A DNA stretch of 64,000 nucleotides from Winkia neuii subsp. neuii DSM 8576 (GCF_000420405.1 NZ_ATUW01000007.1:1-64000), one strand, 5' to 3'; shown: positions 1-9,003, numbered from the stretch's first letter. The notes: a model not told the origin generated them from the letters alone. Numbers and translations are program-made.

Positions 1-51
1 CTGCGAAGCAACCTGCTCCAACTCCGCATAAGTAACATTCATGTTCGCCAT
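1..51 (-). CDS. WXG100-family protein, N-terminal fragment
   Basis: Only the first 17 codons lie in the window; the gene runs off the left edge. They encode MANMNVTYAELEQVASQ, which resembles the start of small WXG100 (ESAT-6-like) proteins exported by type VII secretion. A ribosome-binding GGAG stands just upstream of the ATG at 49-51. The WXG motif itself would be outside the window, so the family call rests on the N-terminal pattern alone. Confidence 0.5.
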   Translation of the reverse strand, partial: MANMNVTYAELEQVASQ

Positions 52-238
52 AAAAAGCTCCCAACACAAAAAACTCAAACCTACAAAACAGCCGGCCAAA
101 CCACCGACCCAAAACCAACCCTAACCACCCCCAAAACCCCACAACAGCCCCCAAAGGCCAAATACACCCAAAAACAACCCCCCATTCACCAACCGTTAAC
201 CCAAACCACCCACCCAACCCTCAAAACGTGAAAATTCC
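52..238. other. Strand-asymmetric A/C-only leader with G-quadruplex potential
   Basis: The top strand is almost wholly A and C, with very few G or T; no other intergenic region in the window looks like this. Read on the minus strand, the sense strand of the WXG100 gene, it is G/T-rich and carries G runs opposite the C runs at 108-110, 119-121, 128-132, 137-140 and 148-152. Short loops separate them, which fits a G-quadruplex consensus. It contains the 5-prime region of the WXG100 gene and the 3-prime flank of narI. No coding potential is seen. Confidence 0.6.
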
Positions 239-1006
239 CTATTCTTCGAATCGCTGGGCGCTACGCGGCTTGTTCCACCCGCGGGCGGGTTTTGCGGATG
301 CCACGTGTGCCTCGCGCGAGCGATATATAACGTAGGGCCTAGTCGCGTACCCGACCGGAGCGCTGAACATGTGTACCAAACGTGTCAGTGGGAGTAGTGC
401 GAGCAGCAGGAAACCGGCTATTACGTGCAGTTTAAAATTGAGCGGCACATCTGCCATCAACGACAATTCTGGGCGGAAGTAGAACAGGGAGCGCAGCCAC
501 GGCGAGATAGTTTCACGGTAGTCATAGCCTGCAGGACCGGCGGAGGATTGCCCTAGGACTTGATTCGACACGGTGGCCCAGGTCCCCAGAAGAATAGGAA
601 CGGTTAAAAAGAAGTACATTATTTTGTCGGCGCGGGTGGTCGCCTCGCGAACGCCTTTTACTCGGAAGCGCCGGTAAAGCAAGATCACAAGCCCGGCTAC
701 CGTAATGGCGGCAGCTAGGGTACCGGGGATGGTGGCCAGCAGGTGGTAGGTGTGTTGGGAAATGCCCACTGCTCGAGTCCACGATTTTGGTACAAGCAGG
801 CCCATGACATGCCCTAGGAACACGAATATCAATCCGAAGTGAAATAGCGGCGACCCTAGGCGTAGCAGGGTGGATTCGTGCAGTTGCGAAGAGCGGGAGG
901 TCCAGCCGAATTGGTCGTGCCGCCACCGCCACATTAGCCCTGCTGCGCATAGGCTCATGCAGATGTAGGGGAAAATACCCCAGCAGAATACGTCTAGTGC
1001 GTTCAT
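239..1006 (-). CDS. narI: Respiratory nitrate reductase gamma subunit (cytochrome b)
   Basis: Membrane di-heme b subunit that takes electrons from menaquinol and passes them to NarH. The 255-residue length is usual for the family. About five hydrophobic segments are visible. The candidate heme ligands are His56 and His66 (in SPLFHFG and FLGHVMG) and His194 and His212 near the C-terminus, the same arrangement as the four ligand histidines of E. coli NarI. The ATG overlaps the narJ stop by four bases (ATGA), so translation is coupled. It is the last gene of narKGHJI; the tail beyond residue 215 is basic and cytoplasmic. No clear terminator follows before the A/C-only leader. Confidence 0.96.
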   Translation of the reverse strand: MNALDVFCWGIFPYICMSLCAAGLMWRWRHDQFGWTSRSSQLHESTLLRLGSPLFHFGLIFVFLGHVMGLLVPKSWTRAVGISQHTYHLLATIPGTLAAAITVAGLVILLYRRFRVKGVREATTRADKIMYFFLTVPILLGTWATVSNQVLGQSSAGPAGYDYRETISPWLRSLFYFRPELSLMADVPLNFKLHVIAGFLLLALLPLTRLVHMFSAPVGYATRPYVIYRSREAHVASAKPARGWNKPRSAQRFEE

Positions 1007-1710
1007 CGAGTTGCCTCCGGGAAGGTTGGGAATGGTAAATCGTTGATGCCGACTAATTCGGCCGGGGGACCTTGCCTTATGAGCCTCTGGTAGCGCGCCC
1101 GCGTTGCCTCGTCAATTTCTGGCAGAACCGCGCACACCGCGCCCACTATTTGCTCCCACGGGGATTCGCGCTGGTAGAGCGCCGTTCGTAGTACTTCGAG
1201 CCCGTCTCGATGGCTGGCCAGGGCCGCTTCGACAATGGGGTCGCCGCTGCGGGCCGCCATTTCTAGTACTGCGGGCAGGTAGTCGGGTAGTTCCCCCGAA
1301 ACCAGGTTGTAACCGGCTGCGGCATATAACTGCGAGAAGGCTAACAGGGCCTGTCCTCGTAGTCGGGTGTCACCTGCGGCGTAGTAGCTCAGTTCGAGGG
1401 CGCAGCGCCGCTGTTCGTCGAAGGTGTTTACGTAGGTTTGTTCTACTTTTGTCTTTCCTACCCTGCGTGCCCATTCGAGCCACCGGCTGAAATTCCCTTC
1501 CAGCGGGGAGGGTAGCTTGGCAGTTTCCGTTTGGACTTGGTCTAGTATCTGGCCGAAGTTTTGCTTCGGGTAGTCGAGCAGGAGAGAAGCCGCAATAAAT
1601 ACGGTTGCACGCTCGGGCGCGGAAACGGCCGCGGGCGAAACCTCCTGCGGCAGCCCCTTTCTTACAGCTCCCCTCCCGCCCGCTCCGCGCGGGCCTAAGT
1701 TTGTTTTCAT
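1003..1710 (-). CDS. narJ: Nitrate reductase assembly chaperone NarJ
   Basis: Cytoplasmic chaperone needed for cofactor insertion into NarG and membrane docking of NarGH; not part of the final enzyme. The 235-residue product has the typical helical TorD-like body starting around residue 38 (FIAASLLLDYP). Ahead of it is a Gly/Arg/Ala-rich stretch of about 35 residues that is unusual for the family. The start is fixed by a TAATG overlap with the narH stop codon. An AGGAGG-like sequence inside the extension near 1635 has no ATG, GTG or TTG at a suitable distance, so a shorter start is not supported. The gene overlaps narI by four bases. Confidence 0.94.
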   Translation of the reverse strand: MKTNLGPRGAGGRGAVRKGLPQEVSPAAVSAPERATVFIAASLLLDYPKQNFGQILDQVQTETAKLPSPLEGNFSRWLEWARRVGKTKVEQTYVNTFDEQRRCALELSYYAAGDTRLRGQALLAFSQLYAAAGYNLVSGELPDYLPAVLEMAARSGDPIVEAALASHRDGLEVLRTALYQRESPWEQIVGAVCAVLPEIDEATRARYQRLIRQGPPAELVGINDLPFPTFPEATR

Positions 1711-3221
1711 TAGGCGTACCTTGTGGGCAATAGTTCAACGTTTACGCAACCCTCGCGCCGATTCGGCATCGTTCCGGGCCCGCCGGTCAGTGAGCATTCG
1801 AAGTTTGCTAGGTCGCGCTCGACTTCGGGATGGGTGGTGGGGATTACGTAGCGATCGTCGTATTTGGCAATGGCAAGTAGGCGATACATTTCCTTGACCT
1901 CGTCCTCGCCCATCCCAACCGCTGCCGGAATGGACGCGTCGGCATGGCCGCCTAGGTGGATGTCGCGCATGTAGGAGCGCATTACTGCCAGACGGCGCAG
2001 CGACTTTTCTACCGGCGCAGTGTTGCCGGCAGTGAACAAACCTGCCAAATATTCCAGCGGAATGCGCATGGTGGCGATCGAAGTCAGCAGGACTTTTGCG
2101 TCCTCGGCGTCGCCATGCTGGGAAGTAATCTGGTCGACGATGGGCGACAGCGGCGGAATGTACCAAACCATGGGCATGGTCCGAAATTCCGGGTGTAGCG
2201 GAAGCGCCACCTTGTACTTTTTGATGAGGGCGTAGATCGGCGACTGTACGGCCGCATCCAGGTAGGAGCGGGGCACCCCATTAGCGAGCGCATTTTGCAC
2301 AACCTCGGGGTCTGCAGGATCCAAGATCAAATCGCACTGGGCCTGGTACAGATCTTTTTCTTCCCGTGTCGCAGCAGCCTCAGAGACGCGCTCTGCGTCG
2401 TAGAGGATTACTCCCAGGTAGCGCAGTCGGCCCACGCAAGTCTCAGAGCACACGGTGGGTTCCCCCTGCTCTAACCTGGGGTAGCACAGCGTACATTTTT
2501 CGGCCTTGCCGGTGGCATGGTTGAAGTACACCTTCTTGTAGGGGCAACCCGATACGCACATCCGCCAGCCGCGACATTTATCCTGGTCTACCAGCACGAT
2601 CCCGTCCTCGGTGCGCTTGTACATTGCCCCCGAGGGGCACACAGAAACGCACGTTGGATTTAGGCAGTGTTCGCAGATGCGCGGCAGGTAGAACATGAAG
2701 GTTTCTTCGATTTGGGCCTTGACCTGCGCCCCCGAGATTTTTATGACCGGGTCTTGGGCCATGGTCTCTTCTGACCCGCCCAAATCGTCATCCCAGTTTG
2801 GCCCCCACTGAGGGGCGTCAATCTTTTCGCCGGTGAGCTGGTTGATAGGCCTGGCCGTAGGCAGCGCCTTTGAATCTTTCGGCGCCGACAGCAGCTTCTC
2901 GTACTCATATGTCCACGGCTCGTAGTAATCTTCCAAGCCGGGCATGCGCGGGTTGGCAAAGATGGTCGACAAGAGGTGGGCGCGCCCGCCAAGACGCGGG
3001 GTGAGCTTGCCGCGCTTGAGCTTCCACCCGCCCCTGTACTTATCTTGGTCTTCCCAACGTTTCGGGTAGCCAACCCCGGGCTTAGTTTCGACGTTATTGA
3101 ACCAGATGTATTCCGTGCCGTCGCGGTTCGTCCACGCCTGTTTACAAGTCACAGAGCAGGTGTGGCAGCCGATGCACTTATCCAGGTTCATTACCATCGC
3201 AATTTGTGCCATTACCTTCAT
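1710..3221 (-). CDS. narH: Respiratory nitrate reductase beta subunit (iron-sulfur)
   Basis: Electron-transfer subunit with four Fe-S clusters linking the NarI hemes to NarG. The 503-residue product shows all four cysteine groups: CIGCHTCSVTC near residue 16, CEHCLNPTCVSVC, CRGWRMCVSGC, and a last group starting CTLC. The Trp in CRGWRMC replaces a cysteine, which is the normal signature of the NarH 3Fe-4S cluster. The ATG at 3221 overlaps the narG stop as TAATG with AGGAGG upstream. A second Met at codon 4 is possible, but the first is better placed. The downstream narJ is coupled in the same way. Confidence 0.97.
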   Translation of the reverse strand: MKVMAQIAMVMNLDKCIGCHTCSVTCKQAWTNRDGTEYIWFNNVETKPGVGYPKRWEDQDKYRGGWKLKRGKLTPRLGGRAHLLSTIFANPRMPGLEDYYEPWTYEYEKLLSAPKDSKALPTARPINQLTGEKIDAPQWGPNWDDDLGGSEETMAQDPVIKISGAQVKAQIEETFMFYLPRICEHCLNPTCVSVCPSGAMYKRTEDGIVLVDQDKCRGWRMCVSGCPYKKVYFNHATGKAEKCTLCYPRLEQGEPTVCSETCVGRLRYLGVILYDAERVSEAAATREEKDLYQAQCDLILDPADPEVVQNALANGVPRSYLDAAVQSPIYALIKKYKVALPLHPEFRTMPMVWYIPPLSPIVDQITSQHGDAEDAKVLLTSIATMRIPLEYLAGLFTAGNTAPVEKSLRRLAVMRSYMRDIHLGGHADASIPAAVGMGEDEVKEMYRLLAIAKYDDRYVIPTTHPEVERDLANFECSLTGGPGTMPNRREGCVNVELLPTRYA

Positions 3222-6200
3222 TAGAACTGCACCTCCTGGCTGCGACGGCGCAGTATTGCCACCTCGTCGCGTTGGTTTCCGGTTGGGCCAATGTAGTTAA
3301 AGCCGTAGGTGGTGTGCCCGTATCCACCTATCAGGTGCGCAGGCTTCAGCAATATACGGGTTAGGGAGTTATGGGTGCCGCCGCGTTTACCCGATTTTTC
3401 GTTCAGTGGGGTACCAATTTGTCTGTCCTGCGCGTGATGCATGTAGGCGGTTCCCTCTGGGATGCGGTGTGATACTACGGCCCTGGCAGTTACCACCCCG
3501 TTGCGGTTGCGGATTTCCACCCAGTCGTTGTCGCGCACCCCTACCTTCTTCGCGTCTGCCGGGGCAATCCATACGGCCTGCCCGCCGCGGCCCAGCGTCA
3601 GGATGTGCTGGTTGTCGTAGTAGGAGGAGTGGATCGACCACTTGTTGTGCGGGGTCAAATAGCGCACGGCAAGTTCGGTTTGCCCCTGCCCGTCCTGCAA
3701 GATTTGGCCGGGGTTATGTTCCCCGTACAGGTGCATCAAGTCGAGCGGGGGCCTGTAGATGGGCAGTTGCTCACCAAAGTCCCGCAACCATTGATGGTCC
3801 AGGTAGTAGTGCATGCGCCCCGAAATAGTGTGGAAGGGCTTGTCGCGTTCAATGTTGACCACGAAGGCGCTGTAGCGGCGGCCCCCATGCTCTGATCCAG
3901 TCCACTCTGGGGAGGTTATTACCGACGAGGGCGCTTTGACGATGTCGTCAAAGGTAATCAGTTTTTCCTCCTCGCTTTCAGCCAGTTCCGCGAAGTGTTT
4001 GCCGGTTTTGGCTTCCAGATTCTTCCAACCGGACACAGCTATTTTGCCGTTGGTGGTGCCGGAAAGGGACATGATCATGTTCGCTGCCTTGCGTGCATCG
4101 TCGAGGGCGGGACGCGGGCCGATTGCAGTTTCTACAGTGCCGTTGCGCTCCGCCAGGGACTGGACAACTTTCCGGCTGTCCTCGGCATTGAAACCGACGC
4201 GTTTAGTGGCCATGCCGACTTTCTCTGGGAGCGGGCCAATCGCGTTCCACTTTTCGAAAATCTTCGAGTAGTCCCGCTCAATTTTCACCAGCTTGGGCAT
4301 ATTCACCCCGGGCACCCAGCCGCCCTCTTCCCTGGAGGTAAATTCCCCATGCGGATTGTTTAGTTCATCCGAGCTGTCGTGCTGCAACGGCACCGTGAGC
4401 ACGTCGGTCTGCTTACCCAGATGTTTCGCCCCCATATCAGTAGCTAACTTAGCGATGTCACGGAACCATTCGTAGTCTGTGCGCGCATCCCAGGGCGGCT
4501 GAATAGCCGGGTTGAACGTATGCATGTACGGGTGCATATCCGTAGAGGAAATGTCGTGCTTTTCGTACCAGGTCGCAGCAGGCATAACAATGTCCGAGTG
4601 CAAGGTGGTGGACGTGTTGCGGAAGTCAGCCGTAACCATCAAGTCTAGCTTTCCCTTCACCGCTTCACGCCAAATAATATTCTTCGGCCTTTTCCCCTCC
4701 GGCAGTTCCTCGGCCTGCACCTCGTTGTCCGCTCCAATCATGTGGCGCAGGAAGAATTCAGTACCTTTAGCTGAAGAACCGAGTAGGTTAGTACGCCAGT
4801 TGAACAGCACTTTTGCGCAGTTACCCGGCCCGTCCGGATCCTGTGTGGCAAACTTCAGTTCGCCACTTTCAAGTTGTGCTGCCACGTACTCGCCAACGTC
4901 CTGGCCGGCTTCCTCCGCCTGCCTGGCAATTTTGAGCGGGGACCGGTCAAACTGCGGGTAAGACGGCATCCAGCCGCGCTGGGTGGCCTCTACAAGCGAA
5001 TCGGGAACCGTCATTCCTTCTAGCTTTCCGGAAGCTAGCGGGGAGCAGAACCGTTCGACCGTACCCGTGTCATAACGCCACTGCGAGGTAAGCATGTACC
5101 AAAAGCCCGTAGAAATCATTTGCCGGGCTGGCCTTTGCCAGTCCAAGGCCATTGCGTACTGCTGCCAGCCGGTTATGGGACGCACCTTCTCCTGACCGAC
5201 GTAGTGTGCCCAACCGCCCCCGTTGCGACCCTGGGTACCACACATGGTGGTTAGCGCCAGGATCGTTCGGTACATGTCGTCCGAGTGGAAATAATGGTTG
5301 ATGCCCGCACCCATGATGATCTGGCAACGACCGTTCGAATCGATCGCCGTCTGGGCAAACTCTCGGGCGATGCGAATTACCTGCTCGGCGGGCACCCCCG
5401 TGTGTTCTTCCTGCCAGGCCGGAGTGTAAGGATCACTGCCATCCTCGTAATCGGCAGGCCAACTCCCTGGCAGCCCCCGCCGGTATACGCCGTAATGGGC
5501 CAACATAATGTCGTAAACGGTAGTTACCAGCTTGCCCGCCACTTCGCGCACGGGCACGCCCCGCTTCAGCACTCCCGCTCCGATCGGGCCCGGCCCTGGG
5601 ACTGCGGGCAGGTCAAAACGCGGCAGACTAATAGTTTCGGCCTGTCCACCCGCCTCGTAAAGGCTAAGCCGCGGGGATACGCCCTCGAGCGAAAGATTCC
5701 ACTTGCCGGCTCCCTCTTTGCCGAACGCATCGGCGTTAGTGCCTCCCGGATCCCTGACCGTGCCGTCTTCGTCCATAACCAGCAGACGGAACTGGGCGTT
5801 CTCGGTCTTTGCCAGTTCCCCGCCCACTTCGCTGGCAGTCAAGAAGTGCGCCGGGACCAGGCTGCCGTCCTCGCGCCTTTCCAACGTCACTAAAAACGGT
5901 GAATCCGTAAAGCGCTTCATGTAATCCAAGAAGAACTTGGTGCGCTTGCCCTCGTGAAACTCCTTCAAAATTACGTGCCCCATCGCCATAGCAAAAGCCC
6001 CGTCAGTGCCGGGAGCCAAGCGCACCCACTCGTCAGCAAACTTAGTGGTGTCCGAATAGTCCGGGGCCATAACCACAACCTTGCAGCCGTGGTAGCGCGC
6101 CTCAGTCATGAAGTGGGCGTCGGGAGTCCTAGTCACCGACAGGTTCGATCCCCACACCATTAGGTAGTCAGAATTGAACCAGTCCCCCGCCTCAGGTACA

Positions 6201-6922
6201 TCCGTCTGGTCGCCAAAAACCAGCGGCGAGGACTGCGGCAGATCAGCATACCAATCGTAAAAGGACAGCATAGTGCCGCCCATCAGCTCTAGAAAACGGG
6301 ATCCTGCACCGTAGGAAACCTGGCTCATAGCGGGAATGACAGAAAAGCCAGCAAGGCGGTCAGGCCCAAAATCCTTGGTAGTAGAAACGGTGGCGGCGGC
6401 AATCATCTCGACGGCTTCCGCGTAGCTGACCCGAACCATTCCGCCCTTGCCGCGAGCAGACTTGTACGCCTTCGCCGTGAGCGGGTCTGAAACTACTTTA
6501 TGCCAGGCAGCGACTGGATCCCCGCCCTCGGAAAGCTTGGCCTTGCGGTAGGCCTCGAGCAGCACTCCGCGCACGTAAGGGTGGCGGATGCGCGTAGGCG
6601 AATACTCGTACCAACTAAATGCCGCCCCACGAGGGCAACCGCGCGGCTCGTAGTCAGGCAGGTCAGGGCCGGTGGAAGGATAGTCCACCTCCTGAGACTC
6701 CCAAGTAATCATCCCGTCCTTCACGTACACCTTCCACGAGCAGGAACCGGTGCAGTTCACCCCGTGGGTGGAACGCACTACCTTGTCGTGGGCAAAGCGC
6801 TGCCTGTAGAAGACGTCAGCTTCACGTCCGCCCTTCAGGAAGATTTGGCGGGCATCGGCCGATGCCTTTCCGCCGCGAACCTGTGCACCAAATTGCAATA
6901 AAGGATTGGATGATTTAGACAC
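3221..6922 (-). CDS. narG: Respiratory nitrate reductase alpha subunit (Mo-bisMGD)
   Basis: Catalytic subunit that reduces nitrate to nitrite on the cytoplasmic side of the membrane using bis-molybdopterin guanine dinucleotide. The 1233 residues are the full NarG length. His53, Cys57, Cys61 and Cys96 form the FS0 cluster set (HGVNCTGSC and RGCPRG). Asp223 in FYDWYADLP corresponds to the molybdenum-ligating aspartate of E. coli NarG. There is no Tat signal, as expected for a cytoplasm-facing enzyme. It starts with GTG, preceded by AGGAG at about six bases, only 14 bases after the narK stop. The same window encodes uptake of molybdate and synthesis of its cofactor. Confidence 0.98.
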   Translation of the reverse strand: MSKSSNPLLQFGAQVRGGKASADARQIFLKGGREADVFYRQRFAHDKVVRSTHGVNCTGSCSWKVYVKDGMITWESQEVDYPSTGPDLPDYEPRGCPRGAAFSWYEYSPTRIRHPYVRGVLLEAYRKAKLSEGGDPVAAWHKVVSDPLTAKAYKSARGKGGMVRVSYAEAVEMIAAATVSTTKDFGPDRLAGFSVIPAMSQVSYGAGSRFLELMGGTMLSFYDWYADLPQSSPLVFGDQTDVPEAGDWFNSDYLMVWGSNLSVTRTPDAHFMTEARYHGCKVVVMAPDYSDTTKFADEWVRLAPGTDGAFAMAMGHVILKEFHEGKRTKFFLDYMKRFTDSPFLVTLERREDGSLVPAHFLTASEVGGELAKTENAQFRLLVMDEDGTVRDPGGTNADAFGKEGAGKWNLSLEGVSPRLSLYEAGGQAETISLPRFDLPAVPGPGPIGAGVLKRGVPVREVAGKLVTTVYDIMLAHYGVYRRGLPGSWPADYEDGSDPYTPAWQEEHTGVPAEQVIRIAREFAQTAIDSNGRCQIIMGAGINHYFHSDDMYRTILALTTMCGTQGRNGGGWAHYVGQEKVRPITGWQQYAMALDWQRPARQMISTGFWYMLTSQWRYDTGTVERFCSPLASGKLEGMTVPDSLVEATQRGWMPSYPQFDRSPLKIARQAEEAGQDVGEYVAAQLESGELKFATQDPDGPGNCAKVLFNWRTNLLGSSAKGTEFFLRHMIGADNEVQAEELPEGKRPKNIIWREAVKGKLDLMVTADFRNTSTTLHSDIVMPAATWYEKHDISSTDMHPYMHTFNPAIQPPWDARTDYEWFRDIAKLATDMGAKHLGKQTDVLTVPLQHDSSDELNNPHGEFTSREEGGWVPGVNMPKLVKIERDYSKIFEKWNAIGPLPEKVGMATKRVGFNAEDSRKVVQSLAERNGTVETAIGPRPALDDARKAANMIMSLSGTTNGKIAVSGWKNLEAKTGKHFAELAESEEEKLITFDDIVKAPSSVITSPEWTGSEHGGRRYSAFVVNIERDKPFHTISGRMHYYLDHQWLRDFGEQLPIYRPPLDLMHLYGEHNPGQILQDGQGQTELAVRYLTPHNKWSIHSSYYDNQHILTLGRGGQAVWIAPADAKKVGVRDNDWVEIRNRNGVVTARAVVSHRIPEGTAYMHHAQDRQIGTPLNEKSGKRGGTHNSLTRILLKPAHLIGGYGHTTYGFNYIGPTGNQRDEVAILRRRSQEVQF

Positions 6923-6936
6923 TTACTAACTCCTAA

Positions 6937-8262
6937 CTAGCCGCGGAAAGGCGCGCTGGGACGGGCGTAACGCTGCCAGCAGATTATTGAGCAGATGCCG
7001 CAGTAGATTGCGCAACCGATAAAAAAGATTTTGGCCGACAGCAAAGACAGAGCTACGCCCACCAAGAACGGTCCAAAAGCAGCAGCGGCACCGGTAAATC
7101 CGATTGCGCCACCCGCCTGTCGCTTCGGCATGATCATAGGCATCTGCTTGAATGTGCCGGCATTGCCAATGCCGGCAAAGATAAACATGCCAACCATGCC
7201 GGCATAGAACATTGCGAAGTTTTGGCTGTCGAAGAAGAACGAACAAAACAGCAGCGAGGCCGTCATGCCGACGCCCGAGACGAAGGTCCACAACCCGCCG
7301 GTAAACTTATCGCACAAAGGCCCCCATATGAAGCGGACAACAGAACCAATCAGCGGCCCGGTAAAGGCTAGGGCAAGCCCGGCGCCACCGAAGTTGTTCT
7401 TCACCAGGATGCCGAACTGAGCGCATAAACCCGAAAAGATGCCGAAGGTCATGACGTAGAGCAGGGTCATATACCAGGTGTTCGGGTTGTCAAAGATATC
7501 CAGCTGTTCCTTGACGGAAGCTTTAACGGGAACGTCCTTTAGAAAAACGAATGCTAGTACCGCGGCCACAACAGCCCAGGGGACGAAGAAAATTGCCGCA
7601 TTGTGAACGTATAGCGGACCAGTTTCAGAGTTCTGAGGGGCAATAAAGGTGATGCCAAAGAGGCCAAATCCCATCAGCGCGGGGGCCGCTAGTTGGATGA
7701 TAGACATGCCCAAGTTACCTATACCGGCCTGAATGCCGAGGGCAGTGCCCGAGAGGCGCTTCGGGAAGAAGTATCCGGTGGAAGGCATGTAGCCCGAGAA
7801 GGAGCCACCGCCAATGCCACAGATGAACGCCAGTAGTATGAGTACAGCAAAAGAGGTGTTGGGGTTCTGCACTGCGAAGAACCATCCCAACATCGGGATG
7901 ACGTACAGCAGCGAAGACCAGGCAACCATCTTGCGCGTGCCGATTTTTGCCGGCAAGAACATGTAAACCAGTCGAATTAGGCCTCCCGAGAGGCCGGGCA
8001 TTGCCCCCAACCAGTACAGTTGTGCAGGCGAAAGATCAAAGCCAATTTCGTTTAGTTTCGGTGCGATTGCCGACACCAAGAACCAGACGCAGAAAGCAAC
8101 AATCATCGAGTAGGTAGTTATAGCCAGGGTGGACCAAGCTAGCTTGCTACTCCACCGTTCAGCCTCTTCCGGGTCCCAGCCACGCAGCACACGCCCAGAG
8201 GTGTCCAGGGTGGGCGCTTCCTTTCCCGCCTGCACAGCGGGAGCAAAGTCATTGTTTTCCAT
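6937..8262 (-). CDS. narK: Nitrate/nitrite transporter (MFS, NarK family)
   Basis: Major facilitator predicted to import nitrate and/or export nitrite. The 441-residue product has about 12 hydrophobic segments and family glycine-rich stretches such as GIGGGSFSGYMPSTG and GIGNAGTFKQMPM. The reading frame is open further upstream, but the ATG at 8260-8262 gives a normal NarK N-terminus and the added residues would come from promoter sequence. It is the first gene of narKGHJI, 14 bases before narG. Its promoter region is shared with the divergent moaB gene and holds a perfect 12-bp palindrome. Whether it is a nitrate:proton symporter or nitrate/nitrite antiporter cannot be told by eye. Confidence 0.93.
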   Translation of the reverse strand: MENNDFAPAVQAGKEAPTLDTSGRVLRGWDPEEAERWSSKLAWSTLAITTYSMIVAFCVWFLVSAIAPKLNEIGFDLSPAQLYWLGAMPGLSGGLIRLVYMFLPAKIGTRKMVAWSSLLYVIPMLGWFFAVQNPNTSFAVLILLAFICGIGGGSFSGYMPSTGYFFPKRLSGTALGIQAGIGNLGMSIIQLAAPALMGFGLFGITFIAPQNSETGPLYVHNAAIFFVPWAVVAAVLAFVFLKDVPVKASVKEQLDIFDNPNTWYMTLLYVMTFGIFSGLCAQFGILVKNNFGGAGLALAFTGPLIGSVVRFIWGPLCDKFTGGLWTFVSGVGMTASLLFCSFFFDSQNFAMFYAGMVGMFIFAGIGNAGTFKQMPMIMPKRQAGGAIGFTGAAAAFGPFLVGVALSLLSAKIFFIGCAIYCGICSIICWQRYARPSAPFRG

Positions 8263-8293
8263 ATTTCGATTATGAGGGCGAAAAATAGATACT

Positions 8294-8305
8294 TTTTGGC
8301 CAAAA
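8294..8305. promoter_or_regulatory. Palindrome TTTTGGCCAAAA, candidate operator for nar/moaB
   Basis: A perfect 12-bp palindrome lies 32 bases upstream of the narK ATG, in the 240-bp region shared with moaB. It is placed where a regulator could control both directions. No TTGAT-N4-ATCAA (FNR-type) site was recognised nearby. Functional assignment is inference. Confidence 0.4.
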
Positions 8306-8502
8306 TATGCGAATTTGTTTAACGGCCAGGTTACGGCGATTACCCCGAACCATGTTGGCGGCAGCTGACGTAGCGGGGAAGAATGGTGCAATAATTTTAG
8401 GTAATGCGACACTTGTCTAATACATTTCTAACGGGGCACAGTCATATGATTAGAAGCGCCGTAACACGGAAGGAGCCGGCGACGAAACTAGAAAAAGGCG
8501 CC

Positions 8503-9000
8503 ATGTCTGCACCAACTCGCAAACAGTACTGCGCGGTAGTAATTGTGGTTTCCGATCGCGTCCTTTCTAAGGAACGCCCAAACGACTCGGGAACACTAGC
8601 AAGGGAGCTGCTGACCAAAGCCGGTTACCTGTGCCCAGCTCCCCTAATCGTTGCCGAGCGCGCCAACGACTTCCGCACAGTTCTAAGCGCACAACTTGCC
8701 TCTAAGCCGGATTTCATAATGAGTATTGGCGGAACAGGAGTAACCGCCGGCGCTTGCGTACCCGAGGTAACCAAAGAATTCCTTGCTGCGGATTTCCCCG
8801 GCCTCGCCACCCAAATCATCATGCAGGGGGCTAAATCTACTCCCTTAGCCGGGCTCTCTCGCGGCCTCGTTGGCGTGACTACGATTGGTAAGCCTGGCAC
8901 CGTGGTGGCAAATTCGCCCTCTTCAAAAGGCGGAGTAAAAGACACCCTGGAAGTAGTGCTGAAGGTGCTTCCCTCTATCCTCAAACAGCTAGCCGAATAA
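8503..9000 (+). CDS. MoaB/MogA-family molybdopterin-binding protein (diverged paralogue)
   Basis: Member of the family that adenylylates molybdopterin before molybdate insertion. The 165-residue product opens with the family strand (CAVVIVVSDRV) and keeps GGTG and a C-terminal GGVKDTLE. The motif after GGTG reads VTAGACVPEV, where the family, and the fused paralogue at 17798, has a TRDVTPE-like sequence; an important aspartate seems to be missing. The ATG at 8503 is chosen because it aligns with the family N-terminus. The frame is open to 8404, and a stronger AAGGAG at 8470 has no start codon at the right distance. It is divergent from narK. It may bind molybdopterin without full activity. 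Confidence 0.8.
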   Translation: MSAPTRKQYCAVVIVVSDRVLSKERPNDSGTLARELLTKAGYLCPAPLIVAERANDFRTVLSAQLASKPDFIMSIGGTGVTAGACVPEVTKEFLAADFPGLATQIIMQGAKSTPLAGLSRGLVGVTTIGKPGTVVANSPSSKGGVKDTLEVVLKVLPSILKQLAE

Positions 9001-9003
9001 AAA

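Noticed and set aside
522-950. Open frame on the minus strand inside narI
   Set aside because: It is a shadow of narI in another frame; the encoded peptide is arginine/proline-rich with no domain, while narI has all expected features.
8404-8502. Possible Moco riboswitch or N-terminal extension before moaB
   Set aside because: The open frame from 8404 gives a sequence unlike MoaB family N-termini, and no conserved Moco-RNA pairing pattern was recognised. A plain leader of about 60 bases after a TAATAC -10 box is enough.
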